Of a stretch of 64,000 bases of DNA, positions 53,459 to 62,027 are shown piece after piece (the first letter of the stretch is position 1; each line of letters begins with the position of its first letter). The translations under genes were made by a program, and so were the position numbers. Source of the stretch: Alphaproteobacteria bacterium (GTDB taxonomy: Bacteria; Pseudomonadota; Alphaproteobacteria; Rhizobiales; GCA-2746425). Under the pieces are notes generated by a model. The model ran no database searches. It was given only the letters and a program-made list of their open reading frames with translations, and had not been told where the DNA came from. The stretch spans positions 372,001-436,000 of the forward strand of contig JANSWZ010000003.1 of the NCBI GenBank assembly GCA_024743215.1, read 5' to 3'.

Positions 53459-53846
53459 GGCTCAGATCGACCCTCTTGATGACGAAGAAAAACCGCTCGA
53501 CCCGGCTGTTGAGCGGGTGCGCATAAAACTGAGGCGATTGCTGATGGGGTCCAGTCTCATCATGGTGCTCGGCTTTATCGCGGTGTTTGGAGCGTTGTAC
53601 TACCGCATCACGCAGACAAGCGAAAGCGATGATGCCTCTACGGCCGCGAATAATATGGTTTTACCTGAAATTGCAGCGACCTTGTCCCTGCCATCTGATC
53701 TGGGTGTTCTGATTGATGTCAGCCTGTCCCGTGGCCAACTGGTTGCAAGCTTTGAAAATGGTCCGGACAGCTACACTGTTTTGATCATAAACCGGGCCGA
53801 CGGAACTGTGGTTGAGCGGTATGAAATGCGCCGGGGCGCGCCTTAA
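53457..53846 (+). CDS. Small single-span membrane protein divergent from rluD
   Basis: A 129-residue protein: an acidic N-terminus (AQIDPLDDEEKPLDPAVERV), one membrane helix at about residues 29-49 (LLMGSSLIMVLGFIAVFGAL), and a periplasmic part of about 75 residues with SDLGVLIDVSLSRGQLVASF. Small proteins of this kind, some annotated DUF6476, are commonly found beside rluD and rpoH in alphaproteobacteria; that link is from memory. The start codon at 53457 lies in the palindrome CCATGG shared with rluD. Function unknown. Confidence 0.75.
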   Translation: MAQIDPLDDEEKPLDPAVERVRIKLRRLLMGSSLIMVLGFIAVFGALYYRITQTSESDDASTAANNMVLPEIAATLSLPSDLGVLIDVSLSRGQLVASFENGPDSYTVLIINRADGTVVERYEMRRGAP

Positions 53847-53956
53847 AGACTTTTTCTGAACGTGTTCTAAAACTGGCATGGTCTTTGCAATTTACTTTAC
53901 GGGCTTCGCTCGTGAAGTCCTGATCATCTGAAACTCTTTTTGAAAGGAGAATCATT

Positions 53957-54433
53957 ATGATGATTGGTGGTGCATCTTCATCCGGGTTTGATTTTTCGGC
54001 CATGCGCGCCGAAATGAAGGAACGGATGGATGCCAAGTTTGAGGCGACCGACACAGATAAGAGCGGTGGCATCTCACTTGAAGAGTTCAAGGTAAGCCAT
54101 GCTGAACGCGCGGCAGAGACGGCAAATTCTGCCGGTTCTGGCGATCCAGAGGAATTATTTTCCCAGTTGGATGCGGATGGTGATGGTGAGTTGACAGCAG
54201 CGGACCGGGAGAAATCCAGGCCGCCTGGGGGACAGTTTTCTCCAGAGTCATTTATGGCGTTGCTGGGTATTCAGGAGCAATCTGGAAATGGTCCTCCACC
54301 ACCACCGCCCGGTGGTAGTGAAGCATCTGATCCACTTAGCGAACTGCTTGCTGCAGTCGAGGATACAGATGACACTGAATCCAGTCTGATCGACGAGTTG
54401 CTTGAAACTTTGAGCGAGACACAGGAGAGCTAG
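53957..54433 (+). CDS. EF-hand calcium-binding protein
   Basis: A 158-residue protein with two EF-hand loops, DTDKSGGISLEEF (about residues 36-48) and DADGDGELTAADR (about 71-83), each having Asp at positions 1, 3 and 5. A Pro-rich patch (GPPPPPPGGS) separates them from an acidic C-terminus (LLAAVEDTDDTESSLIDELL). There is no obvious signal peptide, although the Met-rich start could allow a non-classical route. It would bind calcium. GAAAGGAG precedes the ATG. Confidence 0.87.
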   Translation: MMIGGASSSGFDFSAMRAEMKERMDAKFEATDTDKSGGISLEEFKVSHAERAAETANSAGSGDPEELFSQLDADGDGELTAADREKSRPPGGQFSPESFMALLGIQEQSGNGPPPPPPGGSEASDPLSELLAAVEDTDDTESSLIDELLETLSETQES

Positions 54434-54438
54434 TATCC

Positions 54439-54509
54439 ACATGCGAATCCTCGCATGTGCTCGCTCCCAAACAAACAGGATTGTCCGGGCATGACAGGTC
54501 CGGACAATC
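54439..54509 (+). terminator. Two hairpins after the EF-hand gene
   Basis: ACATGCGA pairs with TCGCATGT (54439-54446, 54451-54458), and GATTGTCCGG (54479-54488) pairs with CCGGACAATC (54500-54509). Neither has a strong T run, so termination may be partial. Confidence 0.5.
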
Positions 54510-54583
54510 TGCTCTTCAATGATTCTGCCAAAGGCTGCCGTTACGGCCAAAAACTTCGTTCACTTGTTGAACGGAATTGTTAT

Positions 54584-55993
54584 TCAGTCAATTGGCAGAC
54601 CGCTTGGAACTGAAACGGGAATGCCAAGTCTACCCGGCACGGCGCTGGTGTCCGTGAGCGCTTCCAAAAATGCAATCAACGCATCAACTTCCTCATCCTC
54701 AAGAGCAACTGGTTTCAATACATTGGCTGCCAGAATGCGGCGGCGCTCGCGTCGGTCCTGCATAATAAACCCGTCTTCATTTGAGAGCCTGGGATGCTCG
54801 GGGAGCGCGACCGAGCGCAGGGAGAACTGTTCAAAGCTTGAGACGGGGTTCAAATGGTGGCGTATCACGCCTTCCAGAGTGGCAAAGGCCCCAGAGTGGC
54901 CGTAAGGGGCTGTCAGGGTGACGTTGCGCAGGCTGGGTGTGCGGAACTTATACCGGTCTTCAATCAGATTTGTTGCACCAGCGCGCCCACGATCATGCCG
55001 TATTGCCTCCAGCCGTGCCACACGGCCCGGCCCGATTTGCGGCATTGCTATGGCGTGGAATTTCTGATCCGTCAAAAACGGACCGCTGTGGCAGGACGCA
55101 CAGTTGGCTTTGCCGTAAAACAGGCCCAACCCGATTTGTTGCTGATCAGTCAGAGCTTGCTGTTCGCCCGCCATGTAGCGATCAAACGGGCTTTGGGAGC
55201 TGCGCCACTCTGCGTTTACAAAATCACCAACGGCATTTGCGTAGTGAACAATTGTGATGTCTTTGGCTGACCGGATCTCAGGGTAGGCGTTTTGAAATAT
55301 TGGCAGATAAGATTCGTTTTGGCGCAGGCGCTGTTCCACCTTGGCCCAAACACTCTTCCAGGGATTACCGTAGATATCCTCAAGAGCCTGGCCAATGTCA
55401 TTTTCAGTTCCCTGGCCTGCCATTTCAACGTCAGACGTCAACGGGAAAAGTGCCTGAGCTGCGAGAATGGTCATCAGGCCTTTGGGCGTGTCCTCATCGG
55501 CGGGTGTATCAAAGCCGGAGGGGTCTTTTTCGTCTATTTCCAGACGTCCATCATGGAACAAGGAGGTGAATTCCCGGGCACCCAGATTGAAAAGAGCCGG
55601 GGAGTTTCGAGGGACCCGCCGTCGGATCAAGTCCTGTCCGGACCCAATTGTTCGGTTCTTGCCGATCCCCGAACCACCTTCGCCAATACCAAGGGGGAGG
55701 CCATCCGCGCTGGCAAGCTCGGGATGATGGCACGTTGCACAAGAGATGTTGCGGTTGCCGGATAAAAGCGGATCATAGAACAGCTTTTGTCCCAGCAGAG
55801 CACGGTTTTCATCATAGGCATGATAGAGTTCGTCGGTTATCGAAGTTGGCAGGTTTGCGATGGGCTTTTGATCCGCCAGCGCAGATGTCATGGTCACCGA
55901 GGAAAACATGAGGAACCCAAGGGAGGCCGCGAAAGCTACCGATTGGAAAACCTTGGGGCGTCTGGACCGATACCAGTGAGGAACGATCAGCAC
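54584..55993 (-). CDS. Di-haem cytochrome c peroxidase / MauG-like protein
   Basis: A 469-residue secreted protein. A long signal peptide (VFQSVAFAASLGFLMFSSV, cut near ALADQ) precedes the first haem site NISCATCHHP and the second NCASCHSGPF, both CxxCH. GRLEIDEKDPSGFDTPADED and TPSLRNVTLTAPYGHSGAFA are typical of the MauG/CCP family. GTG at 55993 is 5 bases beyond the stop of the upstream minus-strand gene, so it is translationally coupled to it. Such enzymes reduce peroxide or oxidise a protein partner; which applies here is not known. It is convergent with the EF-hand gene. Confidence 0.9.
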   Translation of the reverse strand: MLIVPHWYRSRRPKVFQSVAFAASLGFLMFSSVTMTSALADQKPIANLPTSITDELYHAYDENRALLGQKLFYDPLLSGNRNISCATCHHPELASADGLPLGIGEGGSGIGKNRTIGSGQDLIRRRVPRNSPALFNLGAREFTSLFHDGRLEIDEKDPSGFDTPADEDTPKGLMTILAAQALFPLTSDVEMAGQGTENDIGQALEDIYGNPWKSVWAKVEQRLRQNESYLPIFQNAYPEIRSAKDITIVHYANAVGDFVNAEWRSSQSPFDRYMAGEQQALTDQQQIGLGLFYGKANCASCHSGPFLTDQKFHAIAMPQIGPGRVARLEAIRHDRGRAGATNLIEDRYKFRTPSLRNVTLTAPYGHSGAFATLEGVIRHHLNPVSSFEQFSLRSVALPEHPRLSNEDGFIMQDRRERRRILAANVLKPVALEDEEVDALIAFLEALTDTSAVPGRLGIPVSVPSGLPID

Positions 55994-55998
55994 TTCAT

Positions 55999-57630
55999 TC
56001 AGGAAGACGCAGTTGCCGCTTTTATGCGGCGAACCTTCTTTCCAAATTTCACGATTTTTTTGCGGTTTTTGGCGGCAAGACTGTCTTTCGGTGCAGCTTC
56101 CACCAGGCTCGGAGCGGCGCTGTCTGGTTTGGCTCCACTCGCATCAATACCTGTGTTGTCGGCGGGGCTGGCCAGGGTGGAAGGTTTCGCCACCATCTGC
56201 TTGACACTCATTTTACCGCTATAATGCACCGGAGCCGGTTTTACTTTACCATTGGCTCCAGAAGACATCGCACCTTTGTTGTTTCTGGATACTGCTGCAA
56301 TTATGCCTGCAAAACCGGATTTCTTGGTTTTCGCGGGCTTACCCTGTTTGAGCCGTTTGCCTGAAATAATGGCGGTGTTTGCCGTGGCCGGTTCGCTGGT
56401 TTTCGCAGCGGTCGAATCCAGAGCGATATCAGGAATGTTTGCCGTGTTCTCATTTTTCACGAGGCTCGCCTTGCCATTGACTGGCATTGGGAACGCAGGC
56501 ATTTCAGACGGCTTTTCCGCAGTGAAAACCGTGCTTGCTGATGCAGTTTTTTCAGGTGTTCCCAGCGGTTTCGGAGGTGTTGAGTCCGCAGGCAAGACGC
56601 TGGCATTCTTTGGTTCAGCGCTTGTTACTGTCGCGTTTGCTCTTCCAAATTGAAATGTTGCGACTTTGGGCGCGGCAGAATTTGGGGCTTTGGAAGTTTC
56701 AACTGCGATTTTTGGTTTTTCCACGATGGGGCCTGGATGGACGTTTTGTCTTTCAGCAGATGGCTTCAGAAACACCGGGATGACGGCCCCAGACGCTGCA
56801 GCCTCTTCATTCAGCTTTTCAGGAGCCTTGGGTTCTGGTGCCGGCGAAACTGACCTTGGCGTATCTGGCTTTGGTGTGTTTTGCGTTGCCGCACCAAGTG
56901 CCGCGACTGCGGCCGTTGGCTTTTCCGCAAGGGTTGGCTCGACAGAAGCCGATTTCTCAGCGACCACAGGTGCAGGTGGCACAACTGGCGCGGGAGGAGG
57001 CGTGCTTTTGACGAAAGCACTGACATCTTCGGCAAGGGCTTTGAGTTCTTTCCTAAGATTCAACTCTTCGAGAGACGGCATATGCCGCTCCATTTCAGCG
57101 ACCCTGGATTGTGCGTTGTTAAGCTCCGTCTGCATGGAAACGCTTCGCACACTGGCGGCGCTCTTTTCCGAGCGGAGTTCTTCAACTTCTTCCTCAAGCT
57201 CAAAAAGCCGCTTCTTTTCCTGGCCTGTCATAGTCTTAAGAGCAGATTTCGCGATTTCTTTCTGCTTTTCCAGAGCGACTTCCGCGGTGCTGATTTTCTT
57301 TTTCAGGCCTGCATAGTCATTTTTGAGCTTTTCAAATTCCTGTTCGACACGTTCAGCAAATATCCGCCATTTCTCAGCGGTAACGAGGTGCTGTTGGGAC
57401 TCCACCTGCAATTGGTCTGCGCGCTTTTCCTGACGGTTTAACTCGACAGCGAACCGTGCGCGCATCTGATCTTTCTGCGCGGTAATTTCAGACAAGGACA
57501 CAGGTGCCTGACGTTCCAATTCGTGTATGGCCAAACGCCGTGCACGACCGGAAACGATCGGCAAAATGACGAACAGAAGCAGGCTTACGCTGAGAGCACC
57601 CAATGCGAAATACAGTGCTGCCTCAATCAT
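55999..57630 (-). CDS. Membrane-anchored coiled-coil protein with Pro/Ala-rich tail
   Basis: A 543-residue protein not assigned to a family. One N-terminal membrane helix (LYFALGALSVSLLLFVILPI) is followed by a coiled coil of about residues 40-205 (including KKISTAEVALEKQKEIAKSA and LFELEEEVEELRSEK). A disordered Pro/Ala/Lys-rich region (about 215-450) and a basic C-terminus (KNRKKIVKFGKKVRRIKAAT) complete it. The helix-coil layout with a cytoplasmic or periplasmic rod resembles rhizobial hypothetical envelope proteins. It leads a minus-strand pair with the di-haem peroxidase gene. Confidence 0.72.
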   Translation of the reverse strand: MIEAALYFALGALSVSLLLFVILPIVSGRARRLAIHELERQAPVSLSEITAQKDQMRARFAVELNRQEKRADQLQVESQQHLVTAEKWRIFAERVEQEFEKLKNDYAGLKKKISTAEVALEKQKEIAKSALKTMTGQEKKRLFELEEEVEELRSEKSAASVRSVSMQTELNNAQSRVAEMERHMPSLEELNLRKELKALAEDVSAFVKSTPPPAPVVPPAPVVAEKSASVEPTLAEKPTAAVAALGAATQNTPKPDTPRSVSPAPEPKAPEKLNEEAAASGAVIPVFLKPSAERQNVHPGPIVEKPKIAVETSKAPNSAAPKVATFQFGRANATVTSAEPKNASVLPADSTPPKPLGTPEKTASASTVFTAEKPSEMPAFPMPVNGKASLVKNENTANIPDIALDSTAAKTSEPATANTAIISGKRLKQGKPAKTKKSGFAGIIAAVSRNNKGAMSSGANGKVKPAPVHYSGKMSVKQMVAKPSTLASPADNTGIDASGAKPDSAAPSLVEAAPKDSLAAKNRKKIVKFGKKVRRIKAATASS

Positions 57631-57660
57631 ATTGCGATCCTAATCGAACGGGTTTGGTTG

Positions 57661-58305
57661 TTAGAACGGATTCCATGTCGCCCGCGGTGTAAACTTCAGA
57701 TAGCCAATATTCAAGCCGAGCCGCGCACCAATGCCAGCTCTCACCGGCACCATGATAATGTTGTTGTTCGCCATGACTGTCATGCCGACGCCTCCCACAA
57801 CATAGGCCGAGCCGTTGACGCCTGCGTAGCGCTGATAGGCGTGGTCTACCGTGGGCAGATTATACACCAACATCATGACACGTGAAGCGTTGCCGCCAAA
57901 GTCCCAACCAACTGAGGGACCCTGAAAGAAAATCTTGTGGTCGCCAGCACCTTTTGTGTACATCAGACCTTCGCCGTAAACGAGACCACCGATGATAGCT
58001 CCGGAGCCCTCTTCCCCCAAAATATAGGCGTTGGGCAGGCCGTAGTTCTGAAACGCGCGCTCCACAACACTTGCCAGTCCGCCTGATACATCGCCAAAGA
58101 ACTGATGTCCCGCATTCAGAATTTCGTTAGATGAATAGGTTTCGGACAAGGGCGTGTTGGTCTGCGCATGCGCTGGTGAAATGCCAATAGCCTGAGGTAG
58201 CAGATACAAGACTGACAGGCTCATGAAGACCGCAATTATGGCCGCTCGGGCCGCCTGAGCCACCTGGACTGATGCCCATGAGGGGAAGTGAAAGCGCGAT
58301 TTCAT
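57661..58305 (-). CDS. eipA: Envelope integrity protein EipA (DUF1134)
   Basis: A 214-residue periplasmic protein. A signal peptide (AAIIAVFMSLSVLYLLPQAI, cut near AHAQ) precedes SSNEILNAGHQFFGDVSGGL and GPSVGWDFGGNASRVMMLVY, hallmarks of DUF1134, the family of EipA from Brucella abortus, which forms a small beta-barrel-like fold and supports envelope integrity. In Brucella the gene is controlled by CtrA. It lies directly after (in transcription order, before) the coiled-coil protein, 30 bp away, on the minus strand. The closely conserved GLNIGYLKFTPRATWNPF end supports the call. Confidence 0.9.
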   Translation of the reverse strand: MKSRFHFPSWASVQVAQAARAAIIAVFMSLSVLYLLPQAIGISPAHAQTNTPLSETYSSNEILNAGHQFFGDVSGGLASVVERAFQNYGLPNAYILGEEGSGAIIGGLVYGEGLMYTKGAGDHKIFFQGPSVGWDFGGNASRVMMLVYNLPTVDHAYQRYAGVNGSAYVVGGVGMTVMANNNIIMVPVRAGIGARLGLNIGYLKFTPRATWNPF

Positions 58306-58588
58306 AGATTGGTCTCCGATTTCTCTTACGTAATTATAAAGGCATTACGTGGCTTGCGATAGCCCAATGCAGCCAGTCTCTGTGCGAAACTTTCGATCTG
58401 TAACAGTGCCATTAGCCTCATTTTGATTCGCAAAGATATTCCGCTCATGTGGCAAGCATGGGGCGAAGGGATTTCGGTCAAAAAACAACCGCGCGGGATT
58501 TGAATCAATTTCTTTCACTCATTCTTCAAATGCTCACTAGTTTGCCTGCATTAACAAGATGTTATCTGTCTTTCGATAGAGGTTTTCC

Positions 58589-59143
58589 ATGATGAAATAT
58601 GGGCAATTGATGACAATTTGGAAGGGAAGCCTGTTGGGCGTTGTGCTGGCGATGCAGATCTGTTTTCTGCTGGCATGGGTCAGTGTGTCCCAAGCTCAGG
58701 AAACCTTGCCGTCTGGTCTCAATCGTGACTTTGCTCCATCTGGTTTCCTGTCTGACACAATTGTCAAAGATCAATTCACCGGTCTGGCGCTGGGCGGTGT
58801 CGATCCGTTGAGTTATTTTGTTAGTGGTCAGCCTGAATTGGGAAAGCCTGAGCATGATCTCACATTTTCAGGTGCCCTTTGGTGGTTCTCAAACATTGGC
58901 AACAGGGCTGCATTTGAAGACGCTCCTGAAATCTACATGCCGCAATTTGGCGGTTATGGTGCCATGGCTGTTGCCAGGGCGGGTCTGGCAGAGGGGCGCC
59001 CCCAAATCTGGTTGCTGCAGGATGACAGACTGCTTCTGTTTCACAGCCATGCGAACCGGGTTGCATGGCAGCAAAACCCTGTTGAATTGATGGAGAAAGC
59101 CCAAGCTCAGTGGCCACTCCTCATCAAGAGGCTGGTTCCGTAG
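58589..59143 (+). CDS. Secreted YHS-like domain protein
   Basis: A 184-residue protein with a signal peptide (GSLLGVVLAMQICFLLAWVS, cut near SQAQ). The mature domain LALGGVDPLSYFVSGQPELG and ALWWFSNIGNRAAFEDAPEI, YMPQFGGYGAMAVARAGLAE follow the YHS domain pattern of secreted alphaproteobacterial proteins (GGYDPVSYF ... QYGGYCAYGVA), but the Cys usually found after GGY is replaced (GGYGAM). YHS domains may bind metals; loss of that Cys suggests altered or no metal binding. AGAGG lies upstream of the start codon. Confidence 0.78.
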   Translation: MMKYGQLMTIWKGSLLGVVLAMQICFLLAWVSVSQAQETLPSGLNRDFAPSGFLSDTIVKDQFTGLALGGVDPLSYFVSGQPELGKPEHDLTFSGALWWFSNIGNRAAFEDAPEIYMPQFGGYGAMAVARAGLAEGRPQIWLLQDDRLLLFHSHANRVAWQQNPVELMEKAQAQWPLLIKRLVP

Positions 59144-59261
59144 TTCCGAGAACAGAATTGGGCAGGGTTGGATTGTCGTCCGGCGCAGCTTATACAAATA
59201 TCGTGTCTGACATGTACCGAATCAGGGCGCGAAACAGTCTTTCCAACTAGCGGGTTTCTTT

Positions 59262-59882
59262 ATGTCCAATCTTTCAGCTCTTGATCTGGCAGCTTTGCTT
59301 TGCAGCCGTGTGTGCCATGACGTTGTTGGCTCTGTGGGAGCCATAGCCAATGGCCTGGAAGTCCTGGACGAGGAAAAAGACGCTGAGATGCGTGAGATTG
59401 CTGGCGATCTGGTTCGCAAAAGCGCCGCTCAGGCCTCCGCCAAGCTGACCTTTTCCCGTATTGCCTTTGGTGCTGCAGGTTCTGCTGGTGCAGAAATAGA
59501 CCTTGATGATGCCCGCGACAAAGCGGAATTGTTGATGGGTTTTGAAAAAGCAAACCTGATTTGGGAAATGCCACGGGCCATTCGGCCAAAAAATGAAGTC
59601 AAACTTCTGCTCAATCTCATTCTGGTGGGACTGTCAGCCATTCCGCGTGGTGGTGATATGACGGTGACTGCAGAAGGGGACAAGGGATTGAAACTTGTGT
59701 GTGCTGGGCGAGCTGCACGCATTCCGGGCCATGCTGACTGGTTTGAGACATTGCCTGAAACGCTGGAAGGTGTGGATGCGCATGCTGTTCAACCAATTTA
59801 TGCAGCTCTGTTGGCTGATGCCTGCGATATGCGTGTGCGGTTTGATCTGGATGGCGAAAAAGTGACGATTGTTGCCAGTTGA
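59262..59882 (+). CDS. chpT: Histidine phosphotransferase ChpT
   Basis: A 206-residue ChpT, the phosphotransferase that carries phosphate from CckA to CtrA and CpdR in the alphaproteobacterial cell cycle. LAALLCSRVCHDVVGSVGAI holds the phosphorylated His19 in an RxxHD context, followed by the helical dimer region and a degenerate ATPase-like domain (LKLVCAGRAARIPGHADW, AVQPIYAALLADAC). In many Hyphomicrobiales chpT lies near ctrA and a CheA-like kinase gene, as here. It is likely co-transcribed with the kinase gene 208 bp downstream. Confidence 0.92.
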   Translation: MSNLSALDLAALLCSRVCHDVVGSVGAIANGLEVLDEEKDAEMREIAGDLVRKSAAQASAKLTFSRIAFGAAGSAGAEIDLDDARDKAELLMGFEKANLIWEMPRAIRPKNEVKLLLNLILVGLSAIPRGGDMTVTAEGDKGLKLVCAGRAARIPGHADWFETLPETLEGVDAHAVQPIYAALLADACDMRVRFDLDGEKVTIVAS

Positions 59883-60090
59883 ACCTTCTGTGACGAGGTC
59901 ATTGCATGTAGCTATCCACTGGATTTGGATTGCTTAAACACCCATTGGCATCTTCGCCCCTTGGTTTCATCGAAACCGACTTTGCAGGCCGATATCGTTC
60001 TACCGATTTTATCGTTGGATTTCAGCGGATATTAAGAAATTTGTCGTTACTTACACCAGTGTTCCAAAGGCGTTTGTCGGGAAAATTGGT

Positions 60091-61911
60091 ATGGACGAAG
60101 TCCTCAAAGACTTTTTGACGGAAAGTCATGAGTGCCTCGATCTGATAGATGTGGGGATGGCCAATTTCAGGCAGGATCCCGGCAATGTGGATCTGCTGCA
60201 TACGGTATTTCGTCTGGTTCATACAATGAAGGGAACGTGTGGCTTCCTCAATCTTCCGCGGTTGGAGGCCCTGTCTCATTCTGCAGAATCTATGATTTAC
60301 CGGTTCCGTCTGGATGCCACTACCATCTCACCTCATGCCGTGACTTTGGTTTTGAGATCTGTGGATCGTATCAAGCATTTGTTGAGCCAAATCGAAGCCC
60401 AGAATGGCATGGAGCCAACTGGTGATGACAGTCTGCTGATTGCAGAACTGGAAGAAATGGCAGCCGGACCTGTGGGGGTGGCGGGCGCGCCGGTGATGCT
60501 GCCCGGCCATAACAACCTGTCACAGTCTGATCTGGACCGGTTGTTTGATGATGCGTCAGATGTCATTGTGCCAGTCGACCCGGATTTGCCATCTTCTGCG
60601 ACTTCGAAAACCAGTGAGGCAACCGCTTCCCGACACACGCTTCGTGTCAGAGTTACGGCTCTGGAGCAGCTTGTATCAACCGTTACTGATCTGATTACGA
60701 CACGTGCTCACTTGTTGGAAATTGCGCGGCGATCTGACGATTACGAGTTGAAAACGGCGGTCAACCGTCTGGCTGACATTGCATCTCAGCTCCAAAAAAT
60801 CGTTGTTGACACGCGGGTTCAACCTATTGGCAGCGCATGGCGTCAATTGCTTCCGATGACACAAAATCTTGCCGCCAGGCTAGGCAAGGACATTGCTCTT
60901 GTACTGGATGGGGAGGCGATTGAGGTCGACCGCCAGATTATTGATCTTATCAAGGCGCCGTTGGCACATATGGTTCGGAATTCCGCAGACCATGGTCTGG
61001 AAACGCCCGAAACACGTCTTGCTTTGGGGAAACCGGCACAGGGTACCATTGGGGTTACGGCTGTTCGGCACGGCAGCGATATTGTTATCGAGGTGCTTGA
61101 TGATGGTCAGGGGCTGAATACAAACAAGATCAAACAAAAGGCACTCGCTCTTGGTCTCATAAATGATGCAGACTTTTCAACTATGGACGAGGCCGAGGCC
61201 GCTCAGTTGATTTTCGAACCCGGATTGTCGACATGCGAGGCGGTCACACGGCTTTCGGGCCGTGGGATCGGTCTGGATGTCGCGTGCAGTTCCATTGAAA
61301 CAATCGGTGGGTCTATCCGGGTTCATTCCGTACTGGGTGAAGGCACCGTCTTCGTCATCAAAATTCCTGTCACGCCGGCTCAAATATCTTCATTGATTCT
61401 GGCAAGAACCAGAGACGATGAAAAGATCGTGTTAAACAAGTCCAAGGTCAGGTTGGCACAGTCCTCGTCCTCTTCGACGTCTCAGGCGGACGAAGCGTCA
61501 CCGCAGAAACAAGCTTCACTTCCAGGCCCTGATACAAGGGTTCTGTTTTTGGAAGAAAACCCGTTTTTCAAATCAATGTTGACGCCAGCAATGGAAGCAG
61601 GTGGATACGATGTCACTGTGGTTGGCAGCGTTTCGGAGGCTTTGGAATCTTTACAGGCTGGCGCGCCATTCCTTGCGATCGTCTGCGACCTCGATGCGCC
61701 AGATAAAAGTGGTTTCCTGCTTGCCAATAGGGTGAAGGAAAACCCGGACTGGACCAATATTCCGTTGGTCGCTGTGTCATCACTTGCATCATCATTATCG
61801 AAAGACAGAGCAGTGGAGGCCGGGTATGATCATTGTCTTGCAAAGTTCGACCGCAGTGCTTTGCGGTCCTGTCTCAACCAAATTACTTACCGGTTAAAGG
61901 TTGCCGCTTGA
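60091..61911 (+). CDS. CheA-like hybrid histidine kinase lacking a CheW domain
   Basis: A 606-residue protein with, in order: an Hpt domain (His44 in RLVHTMKGTCGFL), a linker, a dimerisation helix pair (about 185-245), and a HATPase domain with N-box VRNSADHGLE (about 296-305), G1 LDDGQGLN (336-343) and G2 GRGIGLDVA (390-398). A receiver domain follows at about 482-600, with Asp533 in VCDLDAPDKSG and Lys585. A CheA normally has a CheW domain of about 130 residues between the ATPase and a receiver; here only about 60 Ser-rich residues are present, so coupling to chemoreceptors is unlikely. It may act in the CtrA regulon instead. Confidence 0.88.
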   Translation: MDEVLKDFLTESHECLDLIDVGMANFRQDPGNVDLLHTVFRLVHTMKGTCGFLNLPRLEALSHSAESMIYRFRLDATTISPHAVTLVLRSVDRIKHLLSQIEAQNGMEPTGDDSLLIAELEEMAAGPVGVAGAPVMLPGHNNLSQSDLDRLFDDASDVIVPVDPDLPSSATSKTSEATASRHTLRVRVTALEQLVSTVTDLITTRAHLLEIARRSDDYELKTAVNRLADIASQLQKIVVDTRVQPIGSAWRQLLPMTQNLAARLGKDIALVLDGEAIEVDRQIIDLIKAPLAHMVRNSADHGLETPETRLALGKPAQGTIGVTAVRHGSDIVIEVLDDGQGLNTNKIKQKALALGLINDADFSTMDEAEAAQLIFEPGLSTCEAVTRLSGRGIGLDVACSSIETIGGSIRVHSVLGEGTVFVIKIPVTPAQISSLILARTRDDEKIVLNKSKVRLAQSSSSSTSQADEASPQKQASLPGPDTRVLFLEENPFFKSMLTPAMEAGGYDVTVVGSVSEALESLQAGAPFLAIVCDLDAPDKSGFLLANRVKENPDWTNIPLVAVSSLASSLSKDRAVEAGYDHCLAKFDRSALRSCLNQITYRLKVAA

Positions 61912-61971
61912 AACTGGCCGCCTGACATTTGAACTGTTGCGTCTGATGAGCCTGCTTCAGGCTCTAAAAGC

Positions 61972-61997
61972 AAAAACCCCCAATTAAGGAGGTTTTT
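61972..61997. terminator. Bidirectional terminator between the kinase gene and ctrA
   Basis: AAAAACC (61972-61978) pairs with GGTTTTT (61991-61997), with extra CC/GG pairs after one mismatch. It carries A-tract and T-tract on both sides and lies between convergent genes, so it can serve both. Confidence 0.75.
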
Positions 61998-62027
61998 CAG
62001 TTTGACTGTTGTATCAGGTTTTGAAAA

